NCBI GenBank assembly: GCA_020432765.1
Contig: JAGRDI010000006.1
Coordinates: forward strand, 18,268 to 50,998
Length of the DNA: 32,731 nt
Direction: 5' to 3'
From: Anaerolineales bacterium
GTDB lineage: Bacteria > Chloroflexota > Anaerolineae > Promineifilales > Promineifilaceae
Each line of letters begins with the position of its first letter. Positions within the stretch are counted from its first letter, which is position 1. The position numbers and the translations under genes are program-made. Of the stretch, positions 23,849-32,079 are shown piece after piece. The notes below the pieces were generated by a model. The model was not told the DNA's origin, did no database searches, and saw nothing but the letters and a program-made list of their open reading frames with translations.

Positions 23849-24886
23849 ATGGATCAAACAGACAATCTTCTTACAACACAAGAACAAGCTGCGCTAGAAA
23901 AAATAGCTGAACAGGGCGATACAAATGCCCAGCGTGCGCAGGCATTACTGTATATCAATGCCGGCATGCAGCATAAAGAGGCAGCCGAGGCAGCCGGACT
24001 TACTGTTGGACAAGCTAATTACGCTTTGAAAAAATTCCGTACACAGCGTTTGTTGGCTTTTCCTGGGGCGTTAGCTTATTTAGAAGAAGCAACGGCCGTT
24101 ACCAAACCAGAACCGGAACTTGCTAAACCGGTAAGCAAAACGCAAACCCGCATAGACATTCTGCTGGCAGAATTGGACAAATTAGTCGTTGATCTACGTG
24201 CTGCTTTACCAGATGCCGACAATTCACCCTATTCACCATTGCGTTTGATCGGTCTGGTGCGTGAAAATCTGAGCAAATACACACCTGAAGTGCAATTACA
24301 TATCTTAGAACAGTTTGAAGGCATGTCACGTGAAGATTTGATGGATGTTGACACATGGAAAGGCATCGCTTACATGATCGCCTATTCAGCTCAATTCCAG
24401 GTCAGCCAGACCAAAGATCGCTTGAACGCACAAATGCCACAGCCACTCAAACCAGATACAATACTGCAATTTATCAAAGATGGTCTGGATCGTCTTATGC
24501 CAGAAATCGCTAAAGACTTGGCAGGCACGCTGGAAGGGGCTTCCCGCGACGACCTAAAAGACCCGGATACCTGGAAAGGCATGGTCTATATGTTGAGCTA
24601 CTCTGCCCAATTCCAAGCGAGCCAAACCAAAGATAAACTCAACGAAACACTGCCTGGTCCAATCAAACCAGATACGCTTTGGAAATTGTTTAAAGACAGT
24701 CTCAACCGGGTAACACCAGATGTAGCCAAACAAATCATCGCCAGCTTTGAAGGCGCAACACGCGATGACCTGCTCGACCCGGATACCTGGAAGGGTGTTT
24801 GGTATATGCTCAACTATTCACTCCAATTCCAGGCTGAACAAATCAAGGTTAGACTGTTGGGTGAAGCTGAGGAAGAAACGAAATAA
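23849..24886 (+). CDS. HTH-like protein with three 72-residue repeats (345 aa)
   Basis: Residues 10-75 resemble a helix-turn-helix of the IS630/homeodomain-like kind (RAQALLYINAGMQHKEAAEAAG then LTVGQANYALKKF). After a Pro/Lys linker (about 82-100) and a helix come three tandem repeats: about 134-205, 206-277 and 278-345. Each contains a TPE/MPE segment, an acidic-basic stretch (REDLMDVDTWKG, RDDLKDPDTWKG, RDDLLDPDTWKG), then YM..YS.QFQ and a basic stretch with TKD.L in repeats 1-2. The invariant Trp are at 170, 242 and 314, an exact 72-residue period. I do not recognise the repeat. The gene is divergent from the phasin operon, has GGGAGG 6 nt before its ATG, and is followed after 1 nt by an SCP2-like gene. 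A granule- or membrane-associated role is inferred from context only. Confidence 0.8.
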   Translation: MDQTDNLLTTQEQAALEKIAEQGDTNAQRAQALLYINAGMQHKEAAEAAGLTVGQANYALKKFRTQRLLAFPGALAYLEEATAVTKPEPELAKPVSKTQTRIDILLAELDKLVVDLRAALPDADNSPYSPLRLIGLVRENLSKYTPEVQLHILEQFEGMSREDLMDVDTWKGIAYMIAYSAQFQVSQTKDRLNAQMPQPLKPDTILQFIKDGLDRLMPEIAKDLAGTLEGASRDDLKDPDTWKGMVYMLSYSAQFQASQTKDKLNETLPGPIKPDTLWKLFKDSLNRVTPDVAKQIIASFEGATRDDLLDPDTWKGVWYMLNYSLQFQAEQIKVRLLGEAEEETK

Positions 24887-24887
24887 T

Positions 24888-25298
24888 ATGCCTGTTTACA
24901 GCAGTGACCAACAATTCTATAGCTGCCTTAAAATGCTTTTCACTCAAATTGGAGAAGTTGATCCACAGGCAGCCGACCAGATTACGAAATCTAAGCTAAC
25001 CATTCGTTTTAATTGCTCGCAGCCAACTGCAGAGGTTTTGATAGACGGCCGTTCCCATCCCCTACAAATTCATTATGGTCCCAACGGCGTTAAACCCATT
25101 CTTGATATCATGCTCACTGGCGACACGTTACATGAAATTTTGCTCGGCACATTAAAGCTTTCCAAAGCAGTTGGCAGTAAACAGTTGAAACCCAAGGGGC
25201 CAATCTGGAAAGCAACCGCACTCGAACCTATATTGCACCATGCGCAAAACCTTTATCCACAAATCGTACAGGAGTGCAATCCAAACGCAGCCACATAG
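24888..25298 (+). CDS. SCP2-like sterol/lipid-carrier domain protein, 136 aa
   Basis: The protein reads as a single SCP2-type domain: LTIRFNCSQPTAEVLIDGRSHPLQIHYG (about 36-63), then LDIMLTGDTLHEILLGTLKLSKAVGSKQLKPKG, and a C-terminal helix region with ILHHAQNLYPQI. SCP2 domains carry fatty acyl chains or sterols in a hydrophobic tunnel. The true start is the ATG at 24888, 1 nt after the stop of the repeat protein, with GGAAG upstream; a longer frame from 24747 only overlaps that gene. There is no signal peptide. Translational coupling to the repeat protein suggests they work together. Confidence 0.7.
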   Translation: MPVYSSDQQFYSCLKMLFTQIGEVDPQAADQITKSKLTIRFNCSQPTAEVLIDGRSHPLQIHYGPNGVKPILDIMLTGDTLHEILLGTLKLSKAVGSKQLKPKGPIWKATALEPILHHAQNLYPQIVQECNPNAAT

Positions 25299-25407
25299 TA
25301 AAATTATCCATAAGTAGGTTCCCCCAGTTCCCCTGATTTCCTAAAACAGTATCAAAACTCAGGAGAACTCAAAACACTAAGTTTTTTACGGACAATCCCA
25401 TAATATT

Positions 25408-25420
25408 GGAGGAAGTATTG
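25408..25420 (+). promoter_or_regulatory. Ribosome site fixing a TTG start
   Basis: GGAGG (25408-25412) lies 5 nt before a TTG (25418-25420). An in-frame TTG at 25406 overlaps this ribosome site and cannot be the main start. No ATG or GTG is available near the start of the frame. Confidence 0.7.
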
Positions 25421-26641
25421 GACGGAGAGATTAATTTAAGGCCCTATCTGGACGCATTATGGTCCAAAGCACCACTCATCATTATTGTTACACTCATCGC
25501 AGCCTTTGCCGGTTTTGTGATTAGTAATTTCCTGGCACCTAACTATAAAGCCTCTGCTTTAGTTGCCCTGCGACAACCTCGCTACAACCTGGATTTTGAT
25601 TCGCGCATTCAAGTTGAAGGTGAAGATATCAAATCAGTTTACGATGCATTACCAATCCTCGCTACCAGCGATGAATTATTCGCGCAGTTAACTCAATCCG
25701 ATTTAATCACGATAGGTCCACCTTTATCATCCGAAGATTTGAGAAACGCACTAACCACAGAACAAATGGCCAAACCAACCCTCATCAAATTCAGCGCGAC
25801 ACATGGTGATCCGCAGTATGCAGCTGAACTTGCCAACGCATGGGCAATCCTATTGGTAGAGCGTGCCAATGCGGTTTATGCAGGTCAAGGCAGCGGCCAG
25901 GTCGAGTTTTTTTCCAACCAACTGCAAACGGCCGAACAAGAATTAGCTGCAGCCCAGGCAGAATTGAGCATATTTGCTGCTGCTAATGAAAAAGAAATCT
26001 TATCCAATCGACTTGAAGCGCTGCTGACCAGCCAATTCGCCCTTTTGGAAAAACAAGGTTTGTTAACACTGCTCAAGCAAGATGTGGATAGTTTACTAAA
26101 CCAGCTTGAAACAGCCCCCACAAATTCCGTTTTAGGACAAGGGGATCAACTAGCAGCACTTTTGATACAAATTCGAGCCTTTAATTCCCAATCAGAGATT
26201 CCACTGCAGATGCAAATTGGAAATGTAGAACCATCTGCAGCATCTACCACAGCTGAACAGCGCCTTTATTTAACGAATCTACAAGACACGCTTAATCAAC
26301 AAGCCTCTGCCATTGATATAGAGCTAAACATCTTAACACCCCAAATATTACTGCTGCAAAAAGATATTCAGGAAAACCTGACCATTGAAACCGAATTAAT
26401 TGATGCGGCCGAATTAGCTCGTGAGACACACACGATCCTGGCACGGAAGATGGAAGAATCAAACATTGCCAAAGGTAATGAATCAGGTCTGGTGCAATTG
26501 GCAAGCAGGGCAAGCGTGCCTACTTCACCCGCTTCACCAAACAAACTTATCAATGCTATTGCGGCTGGTTTGCTTGGATTTATTATCGTCTCAGCAGTTG
26601 TTATTGTTTGGCAATGGCGCAAAGGAGCCGTCACAGCATAA
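25418..26641 (+). CDS. Wzz-like polysaccharide co-polymerase (chain-length determinant), TTG start
   Basis: The 407-residue protein starts INLRPYLDALWSK and has a first transmembrane helix at about 18-40. A Wzz domain follows (NYKASALVALRQPRY; ELANAWAILLVERANAVYAG), then a long periplasmic or extracellular coiled coil (about 157-345). It ends in the proline motif ASVPTSPASPNK and a second helix (about 377-398). These are the parts of a polysaccharide co-polymerase that sets polymer length. No Walker A tyrosine kinase domain is attached, unlike many exopolysaccharide PCPs. It is the first gene of a rightward series with wzx, pyruvyl transferase, TPR, wzy and glycosyltransferase genes. Confidence 0.85.
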   Translation: MDGEINLRPYLDALWSKAPLIIIVTLIAAFAGFVISNFLAPNYKASALVALRQPRYNLDFDSRIQVEGEDIKSVYDALPILATSDELFAQLTQSDLITIGPPLSSEDLRNALTTEQMAKPTLIKFSATHGDPQYAAELANAWAILLVERANAVYAGQGSGQVEFFSNQLQTAEQELAAAQAELSIFAAANEKEILSNRLEALLTSQFALLEKQGLLTLLKQDVDSLLNQLETAPTNSVLGQGDQLAALLIQIRAFNSQSEIPLQMQIGNVEPSAASTTAEQRLYLTNLQDTLNQQASAIDIELNILTPQILLLQKDIQENLTIETELIDAAELARETHTILARKMEESNIAKGNESGLVQLASRASVPTSPASPNKLINAIAAGLLGFIIVSAVVIVWQWRKGAVTA

Positions 26642-26660
26642 ACGTCTTCTTGATATGGTG

Positions 26661-26698
26661 ATGTGATCACATTTTGTGTCTACAGTATGTGACCACAT
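26661..26698. promoter_or_regulatory. Two operator-like palindromes before the flippase gene
   Basis: ATGTGATCACAT (26661-26672) is a perfect 12-bp palindrome, and ATGTGACCACAT (26687-26698) is a one-mismatch copy centred 26 bp downstream. They lie in the 97-bp gap between the Wzz-like and flippase genes, 40 bp before the latter. TGTGA half-sites recall CRP/FNR-family sites, but the spacing within each palindrome is different. Confidence 0.5.
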
Positions 26699-26738
26699 AA
26701 TGCCATTCAAAATCATTGGGAAGCATTTGACGTAAAAA

Positions 26739-28298
26739 ATGAGCGAAGAAGCAGTTATCACAGTGCAGGAAGGCACTGCACCACGACGGTTTGCTGTTAA
26801 TGTTGGTTCTAACTTATTGATGCTGGGCCTCACGATGCTATCCGGCATCTGGTTCACCCAATATCTCATCGAAAATTTGGGCGTCGCGTTGTATGGGATT
26901 GTGCCCCTGGCGCTGTCTGTGACCAATTACATGAACGTGATCAATTCATCTCTTAACAGTTCTGTTGGTCGTTTTCTCACAATTGATCTAAATCATGGCG
27001 ACCATTTATCTGCCAATCGCACTTTCAATACGGCCCTCTGGTTGAGCATTGTGGTTTGTCTGCTTTTGCTGCCGGTGGTGTTGGTCGTGTCCTATCTGGC
27101 ACCGCTGTTTTTTAATGTGCCTCCAGGAAGTGAAACGGCCGTACGTTTCCTTTTCGTTGGCGTTATGCTGGCCTATCTGATCAGCATCGTGCGCAGTATT
27201 TTTAATGTATCACCCTTTGCCCACCATCGCTTCGATCTGCAAAATGCTGTTTTAGCAACGAATTTAATCATCCGTGTCGGATTGGCAGTGATTTTATTTA
27301 CACTGTTAATGCCAACCTTATGGTTTATTGGTGTGGGATCAATAGCCGGCGCGCTCATATCGACGGTTTTAGCGATTGTCATTTGGCGCTATCTAACTCC
27401 GGAATTAAAGATAGGTTTGCACTTTTTTGACCGTGAACAATTAGGCAAACTCGCCGGCATGAGTGGGTGGGTCTTAGTGACCCAGGTTGGGGCTTTGCTT
27501 TTTTTGAATATCGATCTGGTTGTGGCTAATTTGCGCCTGGGTGCTGAAGTCACGGGCCAATATGGTTCTGTGCTGCAATGGCATATCATGCTGCGAATGC
27601 TGGCAACCACAGCAACCAGCGTGCTGGCACCTATCATCATCGCCCAATATGCTCACAACAATCTCAACAAGATGGCAAGCTTGACCAGACGCTCTGTGAA
27701 GCTTTTGGGCTTGGGCCTGGCGTTTCCCATCGGCATCGTAGCCGGATTGTCGCATCCCTTGTTAAATATTTGGTTGGGACCTGAATTCACGCATTTAGCG
27801 CTGTTGCTGACCATTTTGGTGATTCATTTGTGTGTGAATACGGCCGTATTGCCCTTATTCTCTGTCCAGGCTGCCTTAAACAGGGTACGTATTCCCGGCA
27901 TAGTAACGCTTGTACTAGGCATACTCAATCTCATCCTGGCCTGGTGGTGGGCACCTTATAATTCCATAGGGATTGGCATTGCATTGGCAGGTGCATTGAT
28001 CTTGACCTTAAAAAATACGATATTCACCCCACTTTATGGCGCGTATATTCAAGATTTGCCCTGGCACACATTTTTAACGAGCCTGGTACCGGGGGTTTTA
28101 GGCACCCTCTGTATCACAGCGGCGGCTTTTTTTATTGGGCAATATTTCCAGATAGACTCCTGGATCAAGATCGGAGTTGTGGGAGCTATTGTGGGTTTAA
28201 TTTATGGTGGGGCCGCTTTTGTTATTGCGTTGAGTAAGGAAGACCGCCAATTTTTAACCCGCTTCCTGCCGCGTCTCGTTAATTCACAAAAAATATAG
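26739..28298 (+). CDS. Polysaccharide flippase (Wzx-like, MOP superfamily)
   Basis: This is a highly hydrophobic 519-residue protein with 12-14 predicted transmembrane helices, starting at about residue 16 (RFAVNVGSNLLMLGLTMLSGIWFTQYLI). The early LGVALYGIVPLALSVTNYMNV and later SLTRRSVKLLGLGLAFPIGI segments fit oligosaccharide flippases, which move lipid-linked repeat units across the membrane. Soluble loops are short. It sits between the chain-length determinant and the pyruvyl transferase, as expected in a Wzx/Wzy-dependent locus. No clear ribosome site precedes the ATG. It stops 8 nt before the next gene. Confidence 0.9.
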   Translation: MSEEAVITVQEGTAPRRFAVNVGSNLLMLGLTMLSGIWFTQYLIENLGVALYGIVPLALSVTNYMNVINSSLNSSVGRFLTIDLNHGDHLSANRTFNTALWLSIVVCLLLLPVVLVVSYLAPLFFNVPPGSETAVRFLFVGVMLAYLISIVRSIFNVSPFAHHRFDLQNAVLATNLIIRVGLAVILFTLLMPTLWFIGVGSIAGALISTVLAIVIWRYLTPELKIGLHFFDREQLGKLAGMSGWVLVTQVGALLFLNIDLVVANLRLGAEVTGQYGSVLQWHIMLRMLATTATSVLAPIIIAQYAHNNLNKMASLTRRSVKLLGLGLAFPIGIVAGLSHPLLNIWLGPEFTHLALLLTILVIHLCVNTAVLPLFSVQAALNRVRIPGIVTLVLGILNLILAWWWAPYNSIGIGIALAGALILTLKNTIFTPLYGAYIQDLPWHTFLTSLVPGVLGTLCITAAAFFIGQYFQIDSWIKIGVVGAIVGLIYGGAAFVIALSKEDRQFLTRFLPRLVNSQKI

Positions 28299-28306
28299 GG
28301 AGCCAT

Positions 28307-29506
28307 ATGGCAGGTAAAAACCGGTTAATTGCCGGCGAATCATATAGTTCAAATTTAGGGGATGGAGTCATTGCGGAATCATTAGCTTTTCTTTTTCAAC
28401 AGGAAGACCCCATTGTCGAAAACAGCTTCTTGGATATTTCTTTGCGCCAAAATTGGGGTGCCGGGGGTGGGGAACAAAACGGCCGTTTGAAAACAACCTT
28501 GCAAAGTTTACGCCACCATCTTGGTGATCGTACCTATAACCGGCTGGTCTGGCCAACGCTGAAACGCAGCCGCAGTCAGCAAGCATGGGAACCGGTCTTG
28601 CAAAACAGTTCTGCATTGATTATCGGGGGCGGGCTTTTATTGATGGATAACGACCTCGATTTTCCGCTCAAGCTTAACACTCTGGTGAAAATGGCAGTGG
28701 CGCATCAACTACCGGTTCATTTTGTGGCTTGTGGCGTCGGCCATAATCGTCCTTGGTCAAAACAAGGTTTACGCTTGATCCACGAAGCCTTGGCAGAAGC
28801 CCAAACTGTTACTTTACGCGATCAACTGTCACAAGATAAGTTAAGTGAACTCATACCGGATATCAAGACGGCCGTTACCTTCGATCCTGCTATTTGGGCA
28901 CGCGCTGTATATGGGCCACCGGCAAACCAATCAGCAGCACCGCTGATTGGTTTAGGTGTCATTCAGGTTGACAAAATCAACGCTTATAATCAAAAAAACG
29001 CCCCCCTATCGGCAGATGATATGCGTAATTTCTGGCTAAAGATCATTGCCTTATTACAGCAGCAAGACAAAAACGTTGAGCTTTTTTCCAATGGCAGCGT
29101 AAAGGATTCCGGTTTTGCCAAAGAAATCGCGGAAGCCGCATCTGCCCAATTGAGACTCACCGTCCCCGTTGCACCGCCACCACAACGGCCTGATCAACTT
29201 GTGCATACAATTAATCGTTACACAGGCGCAATTGTGTTTCGCCTGCACGCCAGCATCATCGCATCTGCTTATCGTATTCCGACTGTTGGCTTGATCTGGG
29301 ACCAAAAAGTGCATGCGTTTTATGCTGAAACCCAACGTCAGGATTTTTGCTTTGACATTTTTAGCAGCCAACCAGAAACCATTGTCAAATCACTCAATAC
29401 GGCCCTGGCAAGCGGTATAGCTGAAACTGCTTTAACGTTCTGGAAAACGAAAGCACGCCAGACCGTCACTATTCCGCTGCAAAAAGAAGATACGGTTAAT
29501 GCATGA
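28307..29506 (+). CDS. Polysaccharide pyruvyl transferase (CsaB-like)
   Basis: The 399-residue protein has the marks of the polysaccharide pyruvyl transferase family: early SYSSNLGDGVIAESL (12-26), ALIIGGGLLLMDND (about 103-116), HFVACGVG, and late RLHASIIASAYRIPTVGLIWDQKVHAFY (about 315-342). The family moves a pyruvate from phosphoenolpyruvate onto a sugar of the polymer, making it acidic. The target sugar is unknown. It is cytosolic with no transmembrane segment. GGGAG 5 nt before the ATG fixes the start, and its end overlaps the next start by 4 nt (ATGA), showing translational coupling. Confidence 0.88.
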   Translation: MAGKNRLIAGESYSSNLGDGVIAESLAFLFQQEDPIVENSFLDISLRQNWGAGGGEQNGRLKTTLQSLRHHLGDRTYNRLVWPTLKRSRSQQAWEPVLQNSSALIIGGGLLLMDNDLDFPLKLNTLVKMAVAHQLPVHFVACGVGHNRPWSKQGLRLIHEALAEAQTVTLRDQLSQDKLSELIPDIKTAVTFDPAIWARAVYGPPANQSAAPLIGLGVIQVDKINAYNQKNAPLSADDMRNFWLKIIALLQQQDKNVELFSNGSVKDSGFAKEIAEAASAQLRLTVPVAPPPQRPDQLVHTINRYTGAIVFRLHASIIASAYRIPTVGLIWDQKVHAFYAETQRQDFCFDIFSSQPETIVKSLNTALASGIAETALTFWKTKARQTVTIPLQKEDTVNA

Positions 29507-30540
29507 TGGCTGAACATTTGTACAAAGTGCCACGACGAACAACGGCCGTTAAAATAATCCTGGTCAGTTTAGTTTTTGTCGTTGTACTCCTCTTGCTGCA
29601 CAGAGAGTTTTCCTCGGTTGTTTTGCGGAATTGGGGGTACTTGTGGTTAAACCGCGCAGCGGCCGTCACCAATTCAGAAACAAGCCAAGCAGCAGCCTTA
29701 AAAGCCAGAACCAATCTGCAAACAGGACAAAAAACAGCGGATGATAAACGGCCGTTTCAATATGGACTGGGCTTTGCCGCCGCATTGCAAGGTGATGAAG
29801 CGCAGGCCTTAACACAATGGCAATCGCTGGATGATATGTTTACGGCTGCGATCACTTTCGGCCAACAAGCACTTGAACGGGGTGAAATCGAAACAGCCCA
29901 AACATGGTTCGAACGTGCAGCCAAACTCAATCCACAAGCCGCCGACCCGTGGTATTATTTGGGTTTAACAGCACTGCAAGCCAGCCAACCTACAAATGCA
30001 GCTGCGTATTTTGATCGTGCAGTAGTCGCCGCTTACACATTTTTTTTAATACCTAAAAGCGAGGTATTATGTACGCTCGGATGGTATTATCATTGGCAAG
30101 CGCCCGAACGCGACCCCATCCGCGCCGAACAATATTATTCAAACGGCTTAACAACCGATCAATTTGATACGACAATAAATAAAGTTGATTGTCTTTACAA
30201 ACGCGCACAAGTCAGGCAGTTTTATACAGAAGATTTAGCAGGCGCAGCCCAGGATTTTGGCGCAGTTATCCTATTAGACCCGGATAATTGGGCCGTGCGG
30301 TCTGAGTTGGCGTGGGTAGACTATTTACAAACAGGTGATTTGGCGACGGCCGTAGCCGTCCTCACCGACCTCCAACAACAAAAACCGGCAGATAAATGGG
30401 CTTACTGGCGTTTGGCCGATGTCTACAAACAAGCCGGTCAGAACACAAAAGCAGTCGAGATGTATCAAGCTGCACTGGTACATGATCCACAAAATCAGCA
30501 GCTGCAAACACAAATCGAGGAGTTACAAGACAAACCGTAA
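29503..30540 (+). CDS. Membrane-anchored TPR protein of the exopolysaccharide locus, 345 aa
   Basis: One N-terminal transmembrane helix (about 15-35: VKIILVSLVFVVVLLLLH) places the rest outside the membrane. Several tetratricopeptide-like units follow. The clearest are ALERGEIETAQTWFERAAKLNPQAADPWYYLGLTALQ (about 123-159), a unit near 235-275 (AGAAQDFGAVILLDPDNWAVRSELAWV), and a final WAYWRLADVYKQAGQNTKAVEMYQAALVHDPQN. TPR proteins scaffold polymer export machines. Its ATG overlaps the pyruvyl transferase stop, and a second ATG 3 nt later could also be used. It lies 8 nt before the ligase/polymerase gene. Confidence 0.85.
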   Translation: MMAEHLYKVPRRTTAVKIILVSLVFVVVLLLLHREFSSVVLRNWGYLWLNRAAAVTNSETSQAAALKARTNLQTGQKTADDKRPFQYGLGFAAALQGDEAQALTQWQSLDDMFTAAITFGQQALERGEIETAQTWFERAAKLNPQAADPWYYLGLTALQASQPTNAAAYFDRAVVAAYTFFLIPKSEVLCTLGWYYHWQAPERDPIRAEQYYSNGLTTDQFDTTINKVDCLYKRAQVRQFYTEDLAGAAQDFGAVILLDPDNWAVRSELAWVDYLQTGDLATAVAVLTDLQQQKPADKWAYWRLADVYKQAGQNTKAVEMYQAALVHDPQNQQLQTQIEELQDKP

Positions 30541-30548
30541 CAAACCAT

Positions 30549-32078
30549 ATGGCAAGCACAAAACACTCCAACCAACCAATCAGAATATCGACCAATTTAG
30601 GTTTGGGAATCATCGCAACCACCCTCACACTGGCAGCCATCAGCGTGGCGCTGTGGTTGGACATTTTGCTGCCGCTGCTCGTATTTGTACTTGCTATCAT
30701 GGTTGGCACAGCATTTCTGGCTGTTCTATGGCGCTCACCGGCCACACTGTTGATTATTTACATCATATTACTGCCAGCTTACATTTTGACCATTGCCGCC
30801 TTATACAAATTCTCCGGCTCCACCACTTTAGTGACGTTGTTCAGACCCTGGAAAGAATTTCTCGCGATTTTGTTGCTGATTTTTATCGGCATAGGCGCCC
30901 TCCATCGGTTGAAAATCACAGGTCACCTGCACAAGGTCGATCTGCTGGTTTTTGCCTATCTGCTCTTAAATCTGCTTTACTTATTTGTACCTTGGGGACC
31001 GGAATTAACCATACGATTTTATGGTTTCCGTGCCAATGTACTCTTTGTCCTGATTTATGGGTTGGGCCGACTTGTGCCCATTAGCTCCCGCCTGCAAAAA
31101 TGGATATTTGGCATCATCATTGGTGTCGGCGTCCTGGCGGCCCTGGGCGCATTAGTTGAAGTGGCTCTGCTGCCCCCAACCTGGCCAAATCTGTTAGGGT
31201 ATGCAGATTACATTCGTGAATTCTTCGGGCAGGAACCCACAGGCCATTATGGTTTGAGTTGGACTTTTGAGACATCAACCGGCTTACGCCGTCGCAGTGC
31301 CTTTTTTGCTAATCCGCTAGAGTTGGCCAGTTCGACGCTTGTCACCGGCGCTGCCGCTTTGTATCTGATGTTTGCCTACCGGCCCAAAACGATCGGCCGT
31401 TGGCTTGGTATCGCTTGCTGGGGACTAATTGCGTTGTCACTCATCCTCACGGTATCACGTGCTTCAACGTTGGCATTTGGCATTCAGACAGTTGTAGCCG
31501 CTGTTTGGCTGCGCAAGACGCGCTTTGCTTTGTTCTTTAGTGTGCTGGGTGCATTTGGGTTAATTGTCGGGGTTCTTGTCTTAGATCCTCGTTTACTTGC
31601 TTTTGTCGTCGAGTCAATTACTTTTCAAAATCCATCCATGCAAGGGCATTTACATGATTGGGGTGTTGGTTTGCAAACGATGTTCTCTGATCCATTGGGG
31701 ATTGGTTTAGGCACAAGCGGCCAAACTGGCAATCGTTTTGGTGACAGCACCAGCGGCGAAAATCAATTTTTCATCCTGGGTGTACAGTTGGGTATATTGG
31801 GTTTATTGTTGTATATCCTGATTTTATGGGGGTCAATCCATTACGCGCTTAAAGCTTACCGGCGCACGGTTGGCGCTACAGCCGCACTTTGTTTTGTAGC
31901 GGCTGCGGCAAAATTCGGTCTGCTCTTTCCTTCATTTTCAGCCCATATCGAAAATTATCTATTTGCCATGTTTGTAACCTGGTGGTTGGTGGGATTTGCC
32001 ATTCAGCAGTTAGGTAGGTTATCGGAAACGGCCGTAACCGCCCCCAACACCATACAAATTCCCCCGGAGCCTTTCTAA
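30549..32078 (+). CDS. O-antigen ligase / Wzy-like polymerase family protein
   Basis: The 509-residue protein has about 11-12 predicted transmembrane helices and the family's Wzy_C core: a large external loop (about 215-260, with GLSWTFETSTGLRRRSAFFANPLELAS), then GLIALSLILTVSRASTLAFGIQ, where the SRA segment is typical. Members polymerise lipid-linked repeat units or ligate polymer to a carrier; with a Wzx-like and Wzz-like protein beside it, a polymerase role is favoured. The C-terminus ends in a short Pro-rich tail. No ribosome site precedes the ATG, so translation may be coupled to the TPR gene 8 nt upstream. Confidence 0.88.
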   Translation: MASTKHSNQPIRISTNLGLGIIATTLTLAAISVALWLDILLPLLVFVLAIMVGTAFLAVLWRSPATLLIIYIILLPAYILTIAALYKFSGSTTLVTLFRPWKEFLAILLLIFIGIGALHRLKITGHLHKVDLLVFAYLLLNLLYLFVPWGPELTIRFYGFRANVLFVLIYGLGRLVPISSRLQKWIFGIIIGVGVLAALGALVEVALLPPTWPNLLGYADYIREFFGQEPTGHYGLSWTFETSTGLRRRSAFFANPLELASSTLVTGAAALYLMFAYRPKTIGRWLGIACWGLIALSLILTVSRASTLAFGIQTVVAAVWLRKTRFALFFSVLGAFGLIVGVLVLDPRLLAFVVESITFQNPSMQGHLHDWGVGLQTMFSDPLGIGLGTSGQTGNRFGDSTSGENQFFILGVQLGILGLLLYILILWGSIHYALKAYRRTVGATAALCFVAAAAKFGLLFPSFSAHIENYLFAMFVTWWLVGFAIQQLGRLSETAVTAPNTIQIPPEPF

Positions 32079-32079
32079 A

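Noticed and set aside
24747-24887. Upstream extension of the SCP2-like frame
   Set aside because: It lies wholly within the repeat-protein gene in another frame; the ATG at 24888, 1 nt after that gene's stop codon, is the better start.
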